Origin: Chitinophaga sp. Ak27
Lineage (GTDB): Bacteria > Bacteroidota > Bacteroidia > Chitinophagales > Chitinophagaceae
Direction: 5' to 3'
DNA: 64,000 nucleotides
NCBI RefSeq assembly: GCF_012726295.1
Contig: NZ_JABAOB010000009.1
Coordinates: 124,001-188,000, forward strand
The position numbers and the translations under genes are program-made. This document shows, piece after piece, positions 42,270 to 51,624 of the stretch. Below the pieces are notes generated by a model. It saw only the letters and a list, made by a program, of their open reading frames with translations, was not told the DNA's origin and searched no databases. Numbering within the stretch: the first letter of the stretch is position 1; each line of letters starts with the position of its first letter.

Positions 42270-42976
42270 ACGGTTTGTACTTTTAACAGGTGAACAATGG
42301 ACTGGGCAATCGTATCTTTGCCGGTATCTCTTTTTAGTTCCATTGTAGTTTTGTGTAACATCAGTTTGCCATCCTGGATGAAAATGACCTGGCTCACAAT
42401 GCCTTCCAGTTCGCTCAACAGGTGGGAGGTAATAAGAATCAGGCAGCCAGCTTTTTTGGCGGCAATGATTTTTTCTTTAAGTATTTCAGCTGCAACCGGA
42501 TCCAGCCCGGCAGTGGGCTCGTCCAATATGAGCACCTGGGGCCGGAACATAAAGGTGAGTACGGCGCTAACTTTTTGTGTTGTGCCGCCACTGAGTGTGC
42601 GCATTTTTTTGTGGAGCATCTTGCCAATCTCAAATTGCTCATACAGGTCGTTATCCAATGCTTCATTACTGTTGCGGATACCTTTTATCATGTCAATTAC
42701 CTGGCCGATGGTCATGTTTTCCGGGTAGCGGCCAATCTGCGGCATATAACCGATATGTTTCCTGTATTCGTTATTGTTCTTTATATTTTGACCGTTGAAG
42801 ATAATGTCCCCTTTTTCAGGTAACACCATGCCCAGTATGGATTTAATAAGCGTGGTTTTGCCACATCCATTAGGACCGATAAGCGCAATACATTGCCCTT
42901 TTTCGAGCTTCAGATCCAGGTTATCTAAAGCTGTTAACTTGCCAAAACGCTTGGTGATATGTTTTATTTCAATCAT
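42266..42976 (-). CDS. nosF: NosF ABC transporter ATP-binding protein
   Basis: A 236-residue ATPase that powers NosDFY. Walker A is LIGPNGCGKTTLIKSIL; the signature is RTLSGGTTQKVSAVLTF, the unusual LSGGTTQK form typical of NosF; Walker B is LILDEPTAGLDPVAAE. The switch His lies in ILITSHLLSELEG. Starts and stops overlap with nosD and nosY by four bases each. Confidence 0.95.
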   Translation of the reverse strand: MIEIKHITKRFGKLTALDNLDLKLEKGQCIALIGPNGCGKTTLIKSILGMVLPEKGDIIFNGQNIKNNNEYRKHIGYMPQIGRYPENMTIGQVIDMIKGIRNSNEALDNDLYEQFEIGKMLHKKMRTLSGGTTQKVSAVLTFMFRPQVLILDEPTAGLDPVAAEILKEKIIAAKKAGCLILITSHLLSELEGIVSQVIFIQDGKLMLHKTTMELKRDTGKDTIAQSIVHLLKVQTV

Positions 42977-44229
42977 AATTTGTAAGGAATCATGCGCGGA
43001 GTATTATCCACGAAGTTTTCGGGGGTAAGGCTCGGCATTATTTTTTCTGATTTATCCAACAGGTTTACCATGAAGCTCTGATAGAGCAGCATGGCGGGCG
43101 GGTTCTTTTCTACAATCACTGCATATAAACTGAGCGGATGAAAAGGAACATCCCCGGTTTTATCTTTATCCAGGTCATAACCCTGGTATTTATCCCAGTA
43201 GTTTTCGCTGAAGTGATTGAGGGTCAAAGAGCCGTTGGTAGTGACATCGAAAGTATTGCCGATGAAGTTATTTTCCCTGATGACGTTATCCATACAATTG
43301 GCCTGCATCCGCATTCCCCAACCATTTGCACGGAAGATATTGTGTTCAATAGTAATGCGGTTGGAGCCATCGAAGAAAATGCCGGTAGTATTGCGCAGGA
43401 ATTTATTGCCGGAGAGATAGCAATCTGTCAACTCTTTAAATAATACGCCATAGGCCGCGTCGCCCCAGTTTTCTTCAAATGTGTTATTTATCATGGTCAC
43501 TCTTTTGGTAAACATGACTGCTACGCCGGCGCCGTTGTTTTTAAAATAATTGGTGATATAGGCGTCGTCGTTGGAGAACATAAAATGCAGTCCATAGCGG
43601 AGGTTATGGTGAGAGATATTCCGCCAGATGACGGAGTGTGTCACAAATTCAAAGTAAATACCATCTCTATGGCCGGCAATACGATTGCCAATTATTTGCA
43701 GGCTGTCGCCCTTCCAGCAGTGGATGCCATTACCCGATTCATGTTCTTCTTTTTGAGAAGCCGTTATAACATTGTTTTTGACAGTACAGTGCGTGGAATA
43801 TTGCAGGTATACGCCAAAGTAGTTATCAATTAAAACATTATCTTCTATCAGCACGTTTTTTGCGTCGTATACTTTTATAGCGCCGGGATCGCTCATAACG
43901 GCGCGTCCTGAATGCTGGAGCTGGAATCCCTTAATCGTTACATCACTGCTTTTTACGGAGAGAATTTCGTATTTCAATTCACCATCCAGCACAGGCATAC
44001 CGGCGCCCGAAAAGCAAATGGGTTTATCTATGATCAGATTACCTTCCCGGTAGATGCCTTTAGTAACGATAACGGTATCGCCATTCCGGCACGCAGTGAG
44101 CGCGGCTTTGATAGTGGGGTAGGGCTGCCCTTTCCCCGCATAACGTGTAGATGCCCATAAACGCGAGGTGCCTGCGTATAATAGCATTATCAAAGCAAGG
44201 GAGCAATATAGTTTACTGTTCATGATCAT
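42973..44229 (-). CDS. nosD: NosD, periplasmic beta-helix copper-site maturation protein
   Basis: A 418-residue exported protein with a signal peptide (MNSKLYCSLALIMLLYAG). A right-handed beta-helix (NosD/CASH type) runs through most of it, with repeated NxFxxNxxGIxF-like rungs such as NTFEENWGDAAYGVLF and HNIFRANGWGMRM, and the start block GQPYPTIKAALTACRNGDTVIV. NosD holds sulfide or copper for NosZ cluster assembly and binds NosFY. It overlaps nosL by 17 bases. Confidence 0.95.
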   Translation of the reverse strand: MIMNSKLYCSLALIMLLYAGTSRLWASTRYAGKGQPYPTIKAALTACRNGDTVIVTKGIYREGNLIIDKPICFSGAGMPVLDGELKYEILSVKSSDVTIKGFQLQHSGRAVMSDPGAIKVYDAKNVLIEDNVLIDNYFGVYLQYSTHCTVKNNVITASQKEEHESGNGIHCWKGDSLQIIGNRIAGHRDGIYFEFVTHSVIWRNISHHNLRYGLHFMFSNDDAYITNYFKNNGAGVAVMFTKRVTMINNTFEENWGDAAYGVLFKELTDCYLSGNKFLRNTTGIFFDGSNRITIEHNIFRANGWGMRMQANCMDNVIRENNFIGNTFDVTTNGSLTLNHFSENYWDKYQGYDLDKDKTGDVPFHPLSLYAVIVEKNPPAMLLYQSFMVNLLDKSEKIMPSLTPENFVDNTPRMIPYKL

Positions 44230-45262
44230 GGTGAAGACTGTCTGAAGAAACAGCGGTACATAATGTTTTCCAATCTACGGCGCTGGTTCCATACCTGGAG
44301 GCCTGCGTATCGGCGGCAGATTTTGTGGCGAATGCGGCGATATTTCCTCCCATTGGGCTTCTCAGCGATTCGTGTACAACATACCATGCGGTGGTGGCGT
44401 CTATCAATTCATGCTCCTTTTCAAAGCTTCCGGTATAGTAGTTCCCGATATATTCCTTTCCCATTCCGGAGACGTAGCTCAACAGGCAATGCATGTCGTC
44501 AAATTTATATACCCGGCCTTTCCGGGTAGTTACTTCTCCCATGAAGCGGCCGTCGGAGATAGACATTTTGCAGAAGTCGCAGGCATCTTTGTGAAGATTA
44601 ATGGGGTCAGGGCCGTTATGGCTGCAGGAGGTCAGTATAAACAGGATACTTATTGCGGCGGCTGCACTTTTGGGATTCCTGCGCAATTGCCTTAGCGCGC
44701 CGGCTTCCTTCAGCACCGCTATGAGCAGCAGCAGGCCAGCGCCAACAAACAACCATCCACCGATGTACGGGACAGAGTAGGCGCCAAAGTTGAGTAATTG
44801 TTTAAAGCCGATCAACGGTGGCTGGTAAGCCATGCCCGGTACTTTGATGGCAGCATTGGGATCAAGGTGATGGCCGTAGTCATATTCCCATTTCCAGAAG
44901 TCAGCCATGGCAATAATGCCGAATAATACAAATGCGGCAAAAACAATGTATAGTCTTCTTTTCCTGAAGAAGACCGCGGTTGCAGCAAACAACAGTGCAA
45001 AAAACACAATGATATATGGTAAAACGGTGAATTCAATGAAATCTGCTGTATGCAATCTTTTCATTCCTATATAGTGGTTCAGGCCATTGATAATATCTAT
45101 ATCGCCGGCTATTTTATGCGCCCATATCCGCAAACATAGCCCTTCCGGGTATTGGGGAGCATCCAGGTAAATGCTCCAGATTGGCACAAACAGGGAGGCG
45201 GCCAGCGATAATGCTGCTGCAAAAAGCAGCATCCTGGATATGATTGAAGGTTTATTTTCCAT
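44213..45262 (-). CDS. nosL: NosL copper chaperone fused to an N-terminal membrane domain
   Basis: A 349-residue protein in two parts. Residues 1-200 have about five membrane helices, with the blocks LDAPQYPEGLCLRIWAHKI, INGLNHYIGMKRLH and YDYGHHLDP. The second part (about 205-349) is a NosL domain led by an internal lipobox-like LFILTSC (C213) and the copper motif C228-D-F-C231-K-M. Normal NosL is a ~180-residue lipoprotein, so this is a fusion of a membrane subunit (possibly NosB-like) with NosL. NosL delivers Cu+ to apo-NosZ. Confidence 0.88.
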   Translation of the reverse strand: MENKPSIISRMLLFAAALSLAASLFVPIWSIYLDAPQYPEGLCLRIWAHKIAGDIDIINGLNHYIGMKRLHTADFIEFTVLPYIIVFFALLFAATAVFFRKRRLYIVFAAFVLFGIIAMADFWKWEYDYGHHLDPNAAIKVPGMAYQPPLIGFKQLLNFGAYSVPYIGGWLFVGAGLLLLIAVLKEAGALRQLRRNPKSAAAAISILFILTSCSHNGPDPINLHKDACDFCKMSISDGRFMGEVTTRKGRVYKFDDMHCLLSYVSGMGKEYIGNYYTGSFEKEHELIDATTAWYVVHESLRSPMGGNIAAFATKSAADTQASRYGTSAVDWKTLCTAVSSDSLHHDHEQ

Positions 45263-45321
45263 AAGTCTTTTTTTTGCACTCAGTTGAGGCGCGGTAGTCG
45301 TTACCGGAATAAAATCCGTTT

Positions 45322-45359
45322 AAAAAGGGCAACAGGGTAGTAGTTCTTGTTGCCCTTTT
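45322..45359 (-). terminator. Intrinsic terminator between nosZ and nosL
   Basis: 12-bp stem (45323-45334 AAAAGGGCAACA with 45348-45359) and 13-base loop. On the minus strand it is followed by TTTTTA. It lies 34 bases past the nosZ stop inside the operon, so it probably limits read-through into nosLDFY. Confidence 0.75.
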
Positions 45360-45392
45360 GTGGGGTAGACCAGGATAGTAGATCTTTCGCCA

Positions 45393-47381
45393 TTATTTGG
45401 CAGCCGTAAGGTTGTTTTTAAGTTTATCTCCCAGGCTATAAGTTAATGGCACGCTGCTTCCTTTTGGTGAAACCCGTACGTATCCCTGCATTTCCTGGTG
45501 GAGGGCGGAGCAGAAATCGGTACAGTAGATAGGGAATATGCCTGTTCTGTCGGGTGTCCACTTTAATGTTGTGGTTTCACCTGGCATAACGAGTAGTTCC
45601 CCATTGGCGGCGCCTTTAACGCCAAAGCCATGCGGCACGTCCCAATCCTGTTCCAGGTTGGTGACATGGAAGTATACTTCGTCGCCCATTTGTACACCTT
45701 CGATATTATCCGGGGCAAAGTGCGAACGTATAGCGGTGATATATACATGTACCTGGTTGCCCTGGCGCACCACTTTAGCTTCCCCTTCTCCTTTGGTGGC
45801 ATAAGGGTGTTTGTTGCTGTTGATATCGAAAATCTTGAGCTGTTTATCTTTTATCAGGGATGCCGGTACCGCCTGCGCATAGTGGGGTTCGCCGATAGTA
45901 GGGAAGTCGAGAATGAGCTGCATTTTATCGCCGCTGATATCGAACAGTTGTGCGCTTTGTGATAATTCGGGCCCCGTGGGCAGGTAACGGTCTTTGGTTA
46001 TTTTGTTGTAAGCCACCAGGTATTTGCCAAACGGTTTCCTGGTATTACCGCCCGGAATCATCAGGTGACCCACAGAATAATAGGTGGGTTGACGGTCTAA
46101 TACTTTTAAGTCCTTGATATTCCATTTCACTACTTCTGACGAAACAAAGAAGGACGTATAGGCGTTGCCGTTTCCATCAAACTCCGTATGCAAAGGGCCT
46201 AGTCCTGGTTTTTTCACTTCGCCGTACAGGGCCGCTTCATACTTTATTACAGGTAAACCGGCATATTTTTCAGGCTCAAATGCTTTGTCGGCAATGGCTT
46301 TCTGTATTTTATCGTAGCTGAAAACGGGTAACAGGGCAGCCAGTTTACCACTGCCTACTATGTATTCCCCGGTTGGGTCTACGTCGCATCCGTGAGGTGA
46401 TTTAGGACAGGGAATAAAGTAAACAATATCGGGAAACTCGGATACATCCAATACCGTTACTTCATTTTCCATTTCACTGGTAGCGGTATGTGTTTCTTCA
46501 TTGTATTTGTTGTGGGCGTATTTTATAGACTGTTTTTTACCCTTACCTGCTTTTACGTATTCTTCAGCCTTTTTCCAATTGACGGCCATGATAAAGTCCT
46601 TGTCCCTTTGGGATGCGTTTACTTCCAGCAGGGTGTTGGCCTGCTCAGAGTTATAACAGCTGAAGAAGAACCAGCCATTTGATTTTCCTTTACCGGCGCG
46701 GGCCAGGTCGAAATCTACGCCAGGAGTTTTTAACTGGAAGGCAATGGCCATATTACCGGTGTTTTTATCTACGCTGACAAAGCTGATATGACCTTTGAAA
46801 TTTTCTTTGTAAGAGCTGATGGGCACGTCGCCAGCTTCGCCGTCTTCGGGTACACTAAAGCGGGTGCCGGCTACAATGTATTCCGAGTTTTCGGTGCCAA
46901 AGGGGGAGCTGTGGTTACCAGCACTGTTAGGCAGTTCGATAATTTCAGCGGTACGGAATGTTTTTAAGTCTACCCGGGCCAGTCGCGGTGTGTTGTTACC
47001 ATTTACAAACACCCATTTTCCATCTGCTACACCATCGGTCATCGACATTTCTACGTGGTGCAAGTCGTCCCAGGGAACAAAGCCATGGGAGGTATTCAGC
47101 ATGGGCTTGGTTTCCTCGCTGTATCCCCACCCTTTCTCGGGATCTACAGAAAATACCGGGATAACCCGCAGGAGGCGGCCGCTCGGCAAACCATATACGG
47201 CCAGCTGTCCGCTGAAACCGCCTGAAACAAAGCTGTAAAATTCGTCGTATTTGCCGGGAGCTACGTAGGTTTTGGAAGCGGCATCGCCGCTTACGGCATT
47301 GCTGGTTCCTTTCGGCTTGCATGAAGTAATGTACAGTGCCGCAGCGGCAAGCATACAGATAGACAAATTTCTGGTAGACAT
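45393..47381 (-). CDS. nosZ: Nitrous oxide reductase NosZ, Sec-type (clade II), predicted lipoprotein
   Basis: Reduces N2O to N2 in the periplasm. ATG 47381 is preferred over 47405 because it gives a lipobox signal (MSTRNLSICMLAAAALYITSC, C21), with no twin-Arg motif, as in Sec-type enzymes. The seven-bladed propeller carries the CuZ histidines in DDLHHVEM, SPHGCDVDPTGEY, GPLHTEFDGNG and GEPHYAQAV. The C-terminal cupredoxin has the CuA motif YCTDFCSALHQEM. The 662 residues fit the family. The upstream cytochrome c is the likely electron donor. Confidence 0.97.
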   Translation of the reverse strand: MSTRNLSICMLAAAALYITSCKPKGTSNAVSGDAASKTYVAPGKYDEFYSFVSGGFSGQLAVYGLPSGRLLRVIPVFSVDPEKGWGYSEETKPMLNTSHGFVPWDDLHHVEMSMTDGVADGKWVFVNGNNTPRLARVDLKTFRTAEIIELPNSAGNHSSPFGTENSEYIVAGTRFSVPEDGEAGDVPISSYKENFKGHISFVSVDKNTGNMAIAFQLKTPGVDFDLARAGKGKSNGWFFFSCYNSEQANTLLEVNASQRDKDFIMAVNWKKAEEYVKAGKGKKQSIKYAHNKYNEETHTATSEMENEVTVLDVSEFPDIVYFIPCPKSPHGCDVDPTGEYIVGSGKLAALLPVFSYDKIQKAIADKAFEPEKYAGLPVIKYEAALYGEVKKPGLGPLHTEFDGNGNAYTSFFVSSEVVKWNIKDLKVLDRQPTYYSVGHLMIPGGNTRKPFGKYLVAYNKITKDRYLPTGPELSQSAQLFDISGDKMQLILDFPTIGEPHYAQAVPASLIKDKQLKIFDINSNKHPYATKGEGEAKVVRQGNQVHVYITAIRSHFAPDNIEGVQMGDEVYFHVTNLEQDWDVPHGFGVKGAANGELLVMPGETTTLKWTPDRTGIFPIYCTDFCSALHQEMQGYVRVSPKGSSVPLTYSLGDKLKNNLTAAK

Positions 47382-47441
47382 TGGTATATAATTAAGTATG
47401 AACATTGAAATAGGAGGTAGAACGTGGGTTCAACTTTCTAT

Positions 47442-47939
47442 TTATTTTGCGCCATCATTCTGGCGCATGAACTCAACAATATCTCTGGCTTCCTGTTCTC
47501 CCAGGTTTTGATTGGGCATACGCACCAGGCAGATCTCCAATTGAGCCTGTACTTCAGGGTCTTTGTTGATCATCGGATCGGGATTGGTGATAAAGTTCAT
47601 GATCCAGTGGGCGGGGTGCCTGCTGGTAACACCTTTCCAGCCAGGTCCCACCAGTTTTTCTTCGCTGGTTTTGTGACAGGAAAAGCACTTCGTTTCTGCG
47701 ATCGACTTGCCTTTGGCAGCCATTGCCGCGTCGAGTGCGCCCACGGTAACATTGCTGGCGTCATATTTACCTTCACCACGTTTGGGATCATAGGAGCCAG
47801 GATCGGTTGCAGCACTTTTAGGCTGTTCAGATGACGCGGTAGTAGTGGTGGCGGATGCTGATTCATGGCTGCTGCTTCCGCAAGCCGCTATCACTAGCGC
47901 GGCTGCAATGCTTAGGGTTGTGATGATTTGCTTGTTCAT
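47442..47939 (-). CDS. Cytochrome c lipoprotein, probable electron donor to NosZ
   Basis: A 165-residue class I c-type cytochrome with lipobox VIAAC (C20), heme motif C85-F-S-C88-H89 and axial Met in LVRMPNQNL (M141). A low-complexity Ser/Thr linker (about 22-45) lies between the lipid anchor and the heme domain. It is the first gene of the nos operon, 60 bases before nosZ. A lipid-anchored donor beside a lipid-anchored NosZ is a coherent pairing. Confidence 0.93.
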   Translation of the reverse strand: MNKQIITTLSIAAALVIAACGSSSHESASATTTTASSEQPKSAATDPGSYDPKRGEGKYDASNVTVGALDAAMAAKGKSIAETKCFSCHKTSEEKLVGPGWKGVTSRHPAHWIMNFITNPDPMINKDPEVQAQLEICLVRMPNQNLGEQEARDIVEFMRQNDGAK

Positions 47940-47987
47940 GTTAGGTGCTTATTTTACCCAAAAGTAGCCCGCACCTGTCAGGTGATT

Positions 47988-48005
47988 TTATGACTGGAAT
48001 CATAA
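47988..48005. promoter_or_regulatory. Crp/Fnr-type operator of the cytochrome c/nosZ operon
   Basis: TTATGA-CTGGAA-TCATAA, a perfect dyad with core ATGA-N6-TCAT. On the minus strand its centre is 30.5 bases before a perfect -7 element TACTTTTG (47966-47959), which precedes the cytochrome ATG at 47939. The spacing fits class II activation, where the site overlaps the -33 position. Confidence 0.65.
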
Positions 48006-48237
48006 TACCTTGGATATTTTGAAGGTAACTTGCTGCATTTTAACACGTTTGTAAATGCACTTTCTCCTGAGCCGGGGCGAAGGCTTTATATAAGTGAACA
48101 GTTCCTGTATCAAAAACGTACACTTTTAAAATTTATACAATTCATATTTTTCTTATTTACATAGTAATAGGTAAGTGGCATTTTTCTTGGCGCCCGGCGA
48201 CAGGTCATTCTTGTTCAACTTTAATATGATATCCGCT

Positions 48238-50637
48238 ATGTTGAAAAACTATCTGAAAACAGCCTGGCAAAATTTACGTGGAAATAAAGCCTATGTCGCC
48301 ATTAACACGGTTGGGTTAGCGGTAGGCATCGCCGCCTGCCTGCTTATCTTCCTGTTAATCCAGTATGAAACAAGCTTTGACAATTTCCATAAAAGTAAAG
48401 AACGCATTTACAGGGTGGTATCCGCCACCCAAACCCCGCAAGGCGTGAATTATTCGAAAGCCAGCGCTTTTCCTGTGGCAGAGGCCCTGCGAATAGATTA
48501 CCCGCAATTGGAGCACGTTGCCCGTGTATATGGAAGAGAGAACAAACAGATAACGTTGCCCAATGATAAAGTGGGTGCAACGCAAAAGAAATTTAAGGAG
48601 AACGTGTTTTTTGCCGAACCTGAATTTTTCGACATATTTAATTTTCCGTTCCTGGCGGGTGATGCAAAAACGGCCCTATCAGAGCCTAATACAGTGGCGC
48701 TTACTGCGGAAAGGGCCAATAAGTATTTCGGAGATTGGCATACAGCCATAGGGAAATTCATTAAGTACGATAATGGCCAGCTTTGTAAGGTAACAGGTAT
48801 CCTGGCAGATATCCCGGTTAATACAGATTTCCCGTTACAGGTGGTGTTTTCCTTTAAATCTGCCGGACAGGAAGACATTTTAAGGGATTGGGCAGGCCTC
48901 GACGGATCTTTAAACACGTTTGTCGTGCTCCCCAAAAATATGCCGGCACAACAATTCGATAATGATCTTAAAGCCTTTGTAAAAAGGCATTCCCCTGTTG
49001 AATATGCCAACCAGGGCTATCAACTCCAGCCGTTGAGCGGGATACATTACGAAAGTGAATTTGGGACCTACACGAGAGGTACCTTCAGTAGGAAGCTGAT
49101 TACTGCCTTGAGTTTAATAGGGTTATTTCTTTTGGTGATTGCCTGTATTAATTTTATCAATCTTGCTACCGCCCAATCGGCAACCCGTTCAAAAGAAGTA
49201 GGTATCCGGAAGGTATTAGGCAGTAGCAAAAAGCAGCTGGTGATGCAGTTTTTGAGCGAAACTTTTCTCATTACACTTGCTTCGGTTATGCTGGCCATTA
49301 TTTTTGCATTCCTCGCATTGCCCTTGTTTAATAATCTCCTGCAAACGCCATTGGCAGTAAAGCCCAATTTTCAGCTGATGCTATTCTTATTGGGTATACT
49401 CGTTGCCGTTACCCTATTATCCGGTGTTTATCCCGCCATTGTTTTATCAGGGTATAATCCCATTACCGCCCTGAAAAGTAAATTTGCCAGCACTAAGGCT
49501 GGCGGACTTTCCGTGAGGCGGGCGCTCGTTGTTTTCCAGTTTGCCACTGCACAAGCCCTGATTATAGGAACATTGGTAGTGGTAAGCCAAATGAACTTTT
49601 TCCGGAATGCCCCCCTGGGTTTTGATAAAGATGCCGTCGTAATAGTGCCTATGGCCAACGATACCGCACGCCTGACTAAAACAGATGCATTGAAAATGGA
49701 GCTGGAACAGCTGCCCGGAATAAAGAGTGTAAGTCTCAGCGCATTTAGCCCGATCGATAAAGCGGGGTGGGACAGTGATTTTAAATTTGATAACGCCGTC
49801 AAAAAATCAGGTTTCAAAACGGAGTTTAAATGGGCAGATGCAGACTACTTTAAAACGTATAACATCCAGTTTGTTGCAGGGACGCCGTATGCCCGGGCCG
49901 ACACCGTAAATGGGTTTGTAGTAAATGAACTGATGGTGAAAAAATTAGGCTTTAAAAATCCGGAAGATGTTATCGGAAAGAAAATAAGCTTTTTTGATGG
50001 GAACATGGTAGCGCCTATTGTGGGAGTGGTAAAAGATTTTAATGGCAGCACCCTGGAAAGGGAAAGAACCCCTATAGCGCTTGCTTCTTACAAAATGGTA
50101 TGTGGTTCAATGAACATAAAAATAGCACCGCAACGTGCGCAGGAAACGCTGGCAGCCATAGAAAGAATTTGGTCAAAAGCCTATCCTGATTTTATTTTTG
50201 AGTACCAGTTCCTCGACGATAAGATTGCCAGCTTTTACAAACGGGAAAGCCAGCTCTCTCAACTATATAAGATATTTGCAGGCATCGCCATATTCATTTC
50301 CTGCCTTGGCTTATATGGCTTCGTGTCCTTCATGGCAGTGCGGCGTACCAAAGAAGTTGGCATCAGGAAGGTATTGGGGGCGTCGGTCCTCAACATCGTT
50401 TATTTAATTTCAAAAGAATTTACCCTCCTTATTGGTATTGCATTTTTAATTGCCACTCCTTTGGCTTATTATTTTATGCACCGTTGGCTGCAAAACTTTG
50501 CCTACAGGATAGACATTGGCGTTGGGATATTTTTATCCACCATTCTTATTGCGGAAGTTATCGCATGGCTTACCGTTGGCTACCAGGCAATAAAAGCAGC
50601 AGTAGCTAACCCGGTGAAGAGCCTGAGAGCGGAATGA
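48238..50637 (+). CDS. MacB/FtsX-type ABC transporter permease
   Basis: A 799-residue inner-membrane protein from ATG 48238 (MLKNYLKTAWQNLRGNK, the family opening); an earlier in-frame ATG at 48226 is possible. It has TM1, a MacB periplasmic core domain (about 45-240), an FtsX domain with three TM near 280-405, a second core domain and a C-terminal FtsX block (SCLGLYGFVSFMAVRRTKEVGIRKVLGAS). These double-FtsX proteins are numerous in Chitinophagaceae and usually lack an ATPase gene beside them, as here. Substrate is unknown. Confidence 0.93.
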   Translation: MLKNYLKTAWQNLRGNKAYVAINTVGLAVGIAACLLIFLLIQYETSFDNFHKSKERIYRVVSATQTPQGVNYSKASAFPVAEALRIDYPQLEHVARVYGRENKQITLPNDKVGATQKKFKENVFFAEPEFFDIFNFPFLAGDAKTALSEPNTVALTAERANKYFGDWHTAIGKFIKYDNGQLCKVTGILADIPVNTDFPLQVVFSFKSAGQEDILRDWAGLDGSLNTFVVLPKNMPAQQFDNDLKAFVKRHSPVEYANQGYQLQPLSGIHYESEFGTYTRGTFSRKLITALSLIGLFLLVIACINFINLATAQSATRSKEVGIRKVLGSSKKQLVMQFLSETFLITLASVMLAIIFAFLALPLFNNLLQTPLAVKPNFQLMLFLLGILVAVTLLSGVYPAIVLSGYNPITALKSKFASTKAGGLSVRRALVVFQFATAQALIIGTLVVVSQMNFFRNAPLGFDKDAVVIVPMANDTARLTKTDALKMELEQLPGIKSVSLSAFSPIDKAGWDSDFKFDNAVKKSGFKTEFKWADADYFKTYNIQFVAGTPYARADTVNGFVVNELMVKKLGFKNPEDVIGKKISFFDGNMVAPIVGVVKDFNGSTLERERTPIALASYKMVCGSMNIKIAPQRAQETLAAIERIWSKAYPDFIFEYQFLDDKIASFYKRESQLSQLYKIFAGIAIFISCLGLYGFVSFMAVRRTKEVGIRKVLGASVLNIVYLISKEFTLLIGIAFLIATPLAYYFMHRWLQNFAYRIDIGVGIFLSTILIAEVIAWLTVGYQAIKAAVANPVKSLRAE

Positions 50638-50732
50638 TGATGGGTAGGCATCAATATTTTTATTTATTGCATAACAGTTTTTATTTTCCAGGCGATATAC
50701 AGTAATTTGCGCCACCAACTACGGACAATGTC

Positions 50733-51512
50733 ATGGCGCTGATAAACATCAACGGAATCAAACTGAATATTGCTGTCAAAGGAACAGGTAGCCCTGTAAT
50801 CCTCATCCACGGCGTGGGTGGCGAGTACGGACACCTGTCGTCCCTGATCGACCGGCTTTCTCGACAGTTTAAAACGATTGCCTTCGACTGTCGCGGGCAT
50901 GGACAGTCGGACAAACCAGCCAACTATACCCTGGGAGATCATGTGAAGGATGTTATTGGAATAATGGACTATTTTGAATTGCCGGTTGCTTCTTTACTGG
51001 GGGTTTCTATGGGCTCTTATATTGCCCAGGGAGTGGGCATTGCTGCCGGGGAGAGAATTGATAAGCTGATTCTGACGGTGCCTAAATCCAACGGCCATAC
51101 TTCGTCTGTACACCGGCTGATGGCGGAACATGCCGCTGCACTGCAGGGGTTGAATTTACATGATATCTTTTCCTACCTGTTACCGTATTTTACGTATAAT
51201 GCGGAAGCGATGAGAGCGCATATGGAGATATTTGACACCCGGTTATCTCCAGAGGAATTTGCGGTTGCCAACAAAGCATTAGCAGGCTTTGATTTTAGAG
51301 AAGAGCTGTACAAAGTGGCGGCGAAAACATTGGTGATCAGCGGGAAATATGATGGACTCAATTCGCCGGAAGAGGGGCGAGAATGCGCCAGGCTGATTCC
51401 CAGGGCTGATTTTGTCGAAATGCCATATTCCGGTCACGCACCTATGTACGAGGAGCCCGAAGCTTACATGAAAGCAGTGGAAACATTCCTATTGAAGGAG
51501 CCCCTGCCTTAA
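50733..51512 (+). CDS. Alpha/beta hydrolase
   Basis: A 259-residue hydrolase. The oxyanion block is VILIHGVGGEYGHL, the strand 4 motif FDCRGHGQSDKP, the nucleophile elbow LLGVSMGSYIAQ (Ser in G-x-S-x-G), the acid in ISGKYDGLNSPEE and the His in PYSGHAPMYEEP, so the triad is complete. No signal peptide, so cytoplasmic. It resembles 3-oxoadipate enol-lactonase-like enzymes but the substrate cannot be fixed. It stands alone. Confidence 0.9.
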   Translation: MALININGIKLNIAVKGTGSPVILIHGVGGEYGHLSSLIDRLSRQFKTIAFDCRGHGQSDKPANYTLGDHVKDVIGIMDYFELPVASLLGVSMGSYIAQGVGIAAGERIDKLILTVPKSNGHTSSVHRLMAEHAAALQGLNLHDIFSYLLPYFTYNAEAMRAHMEIFDTRLSPEEFAVANKALAGFDFREELYKVAAKTLVISGKYDGLNSPEEGRECARLIPRADFVEMPYSGHAPMYEEPEAYMKAVETFLLKEPLP

Positions 51513-51624
51513 TTTCCCTTTCTCGTAAATATTTTTCCCAAATACGAGAACAACCCAGCAGGTACAAAGATAGCTTTACCAGAAATTTCGTACTGACATA
51601 TGACGCAATTGCTGTTTTGTTTCT

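Noticed and set aside
51520-51550. TTCTCGTA/TACGAGAA inverted repeat between the hydrolase and lnt as a terminator
   Set aside because: Only 8 bp with a 15-base loop and no T run; too weak to call.
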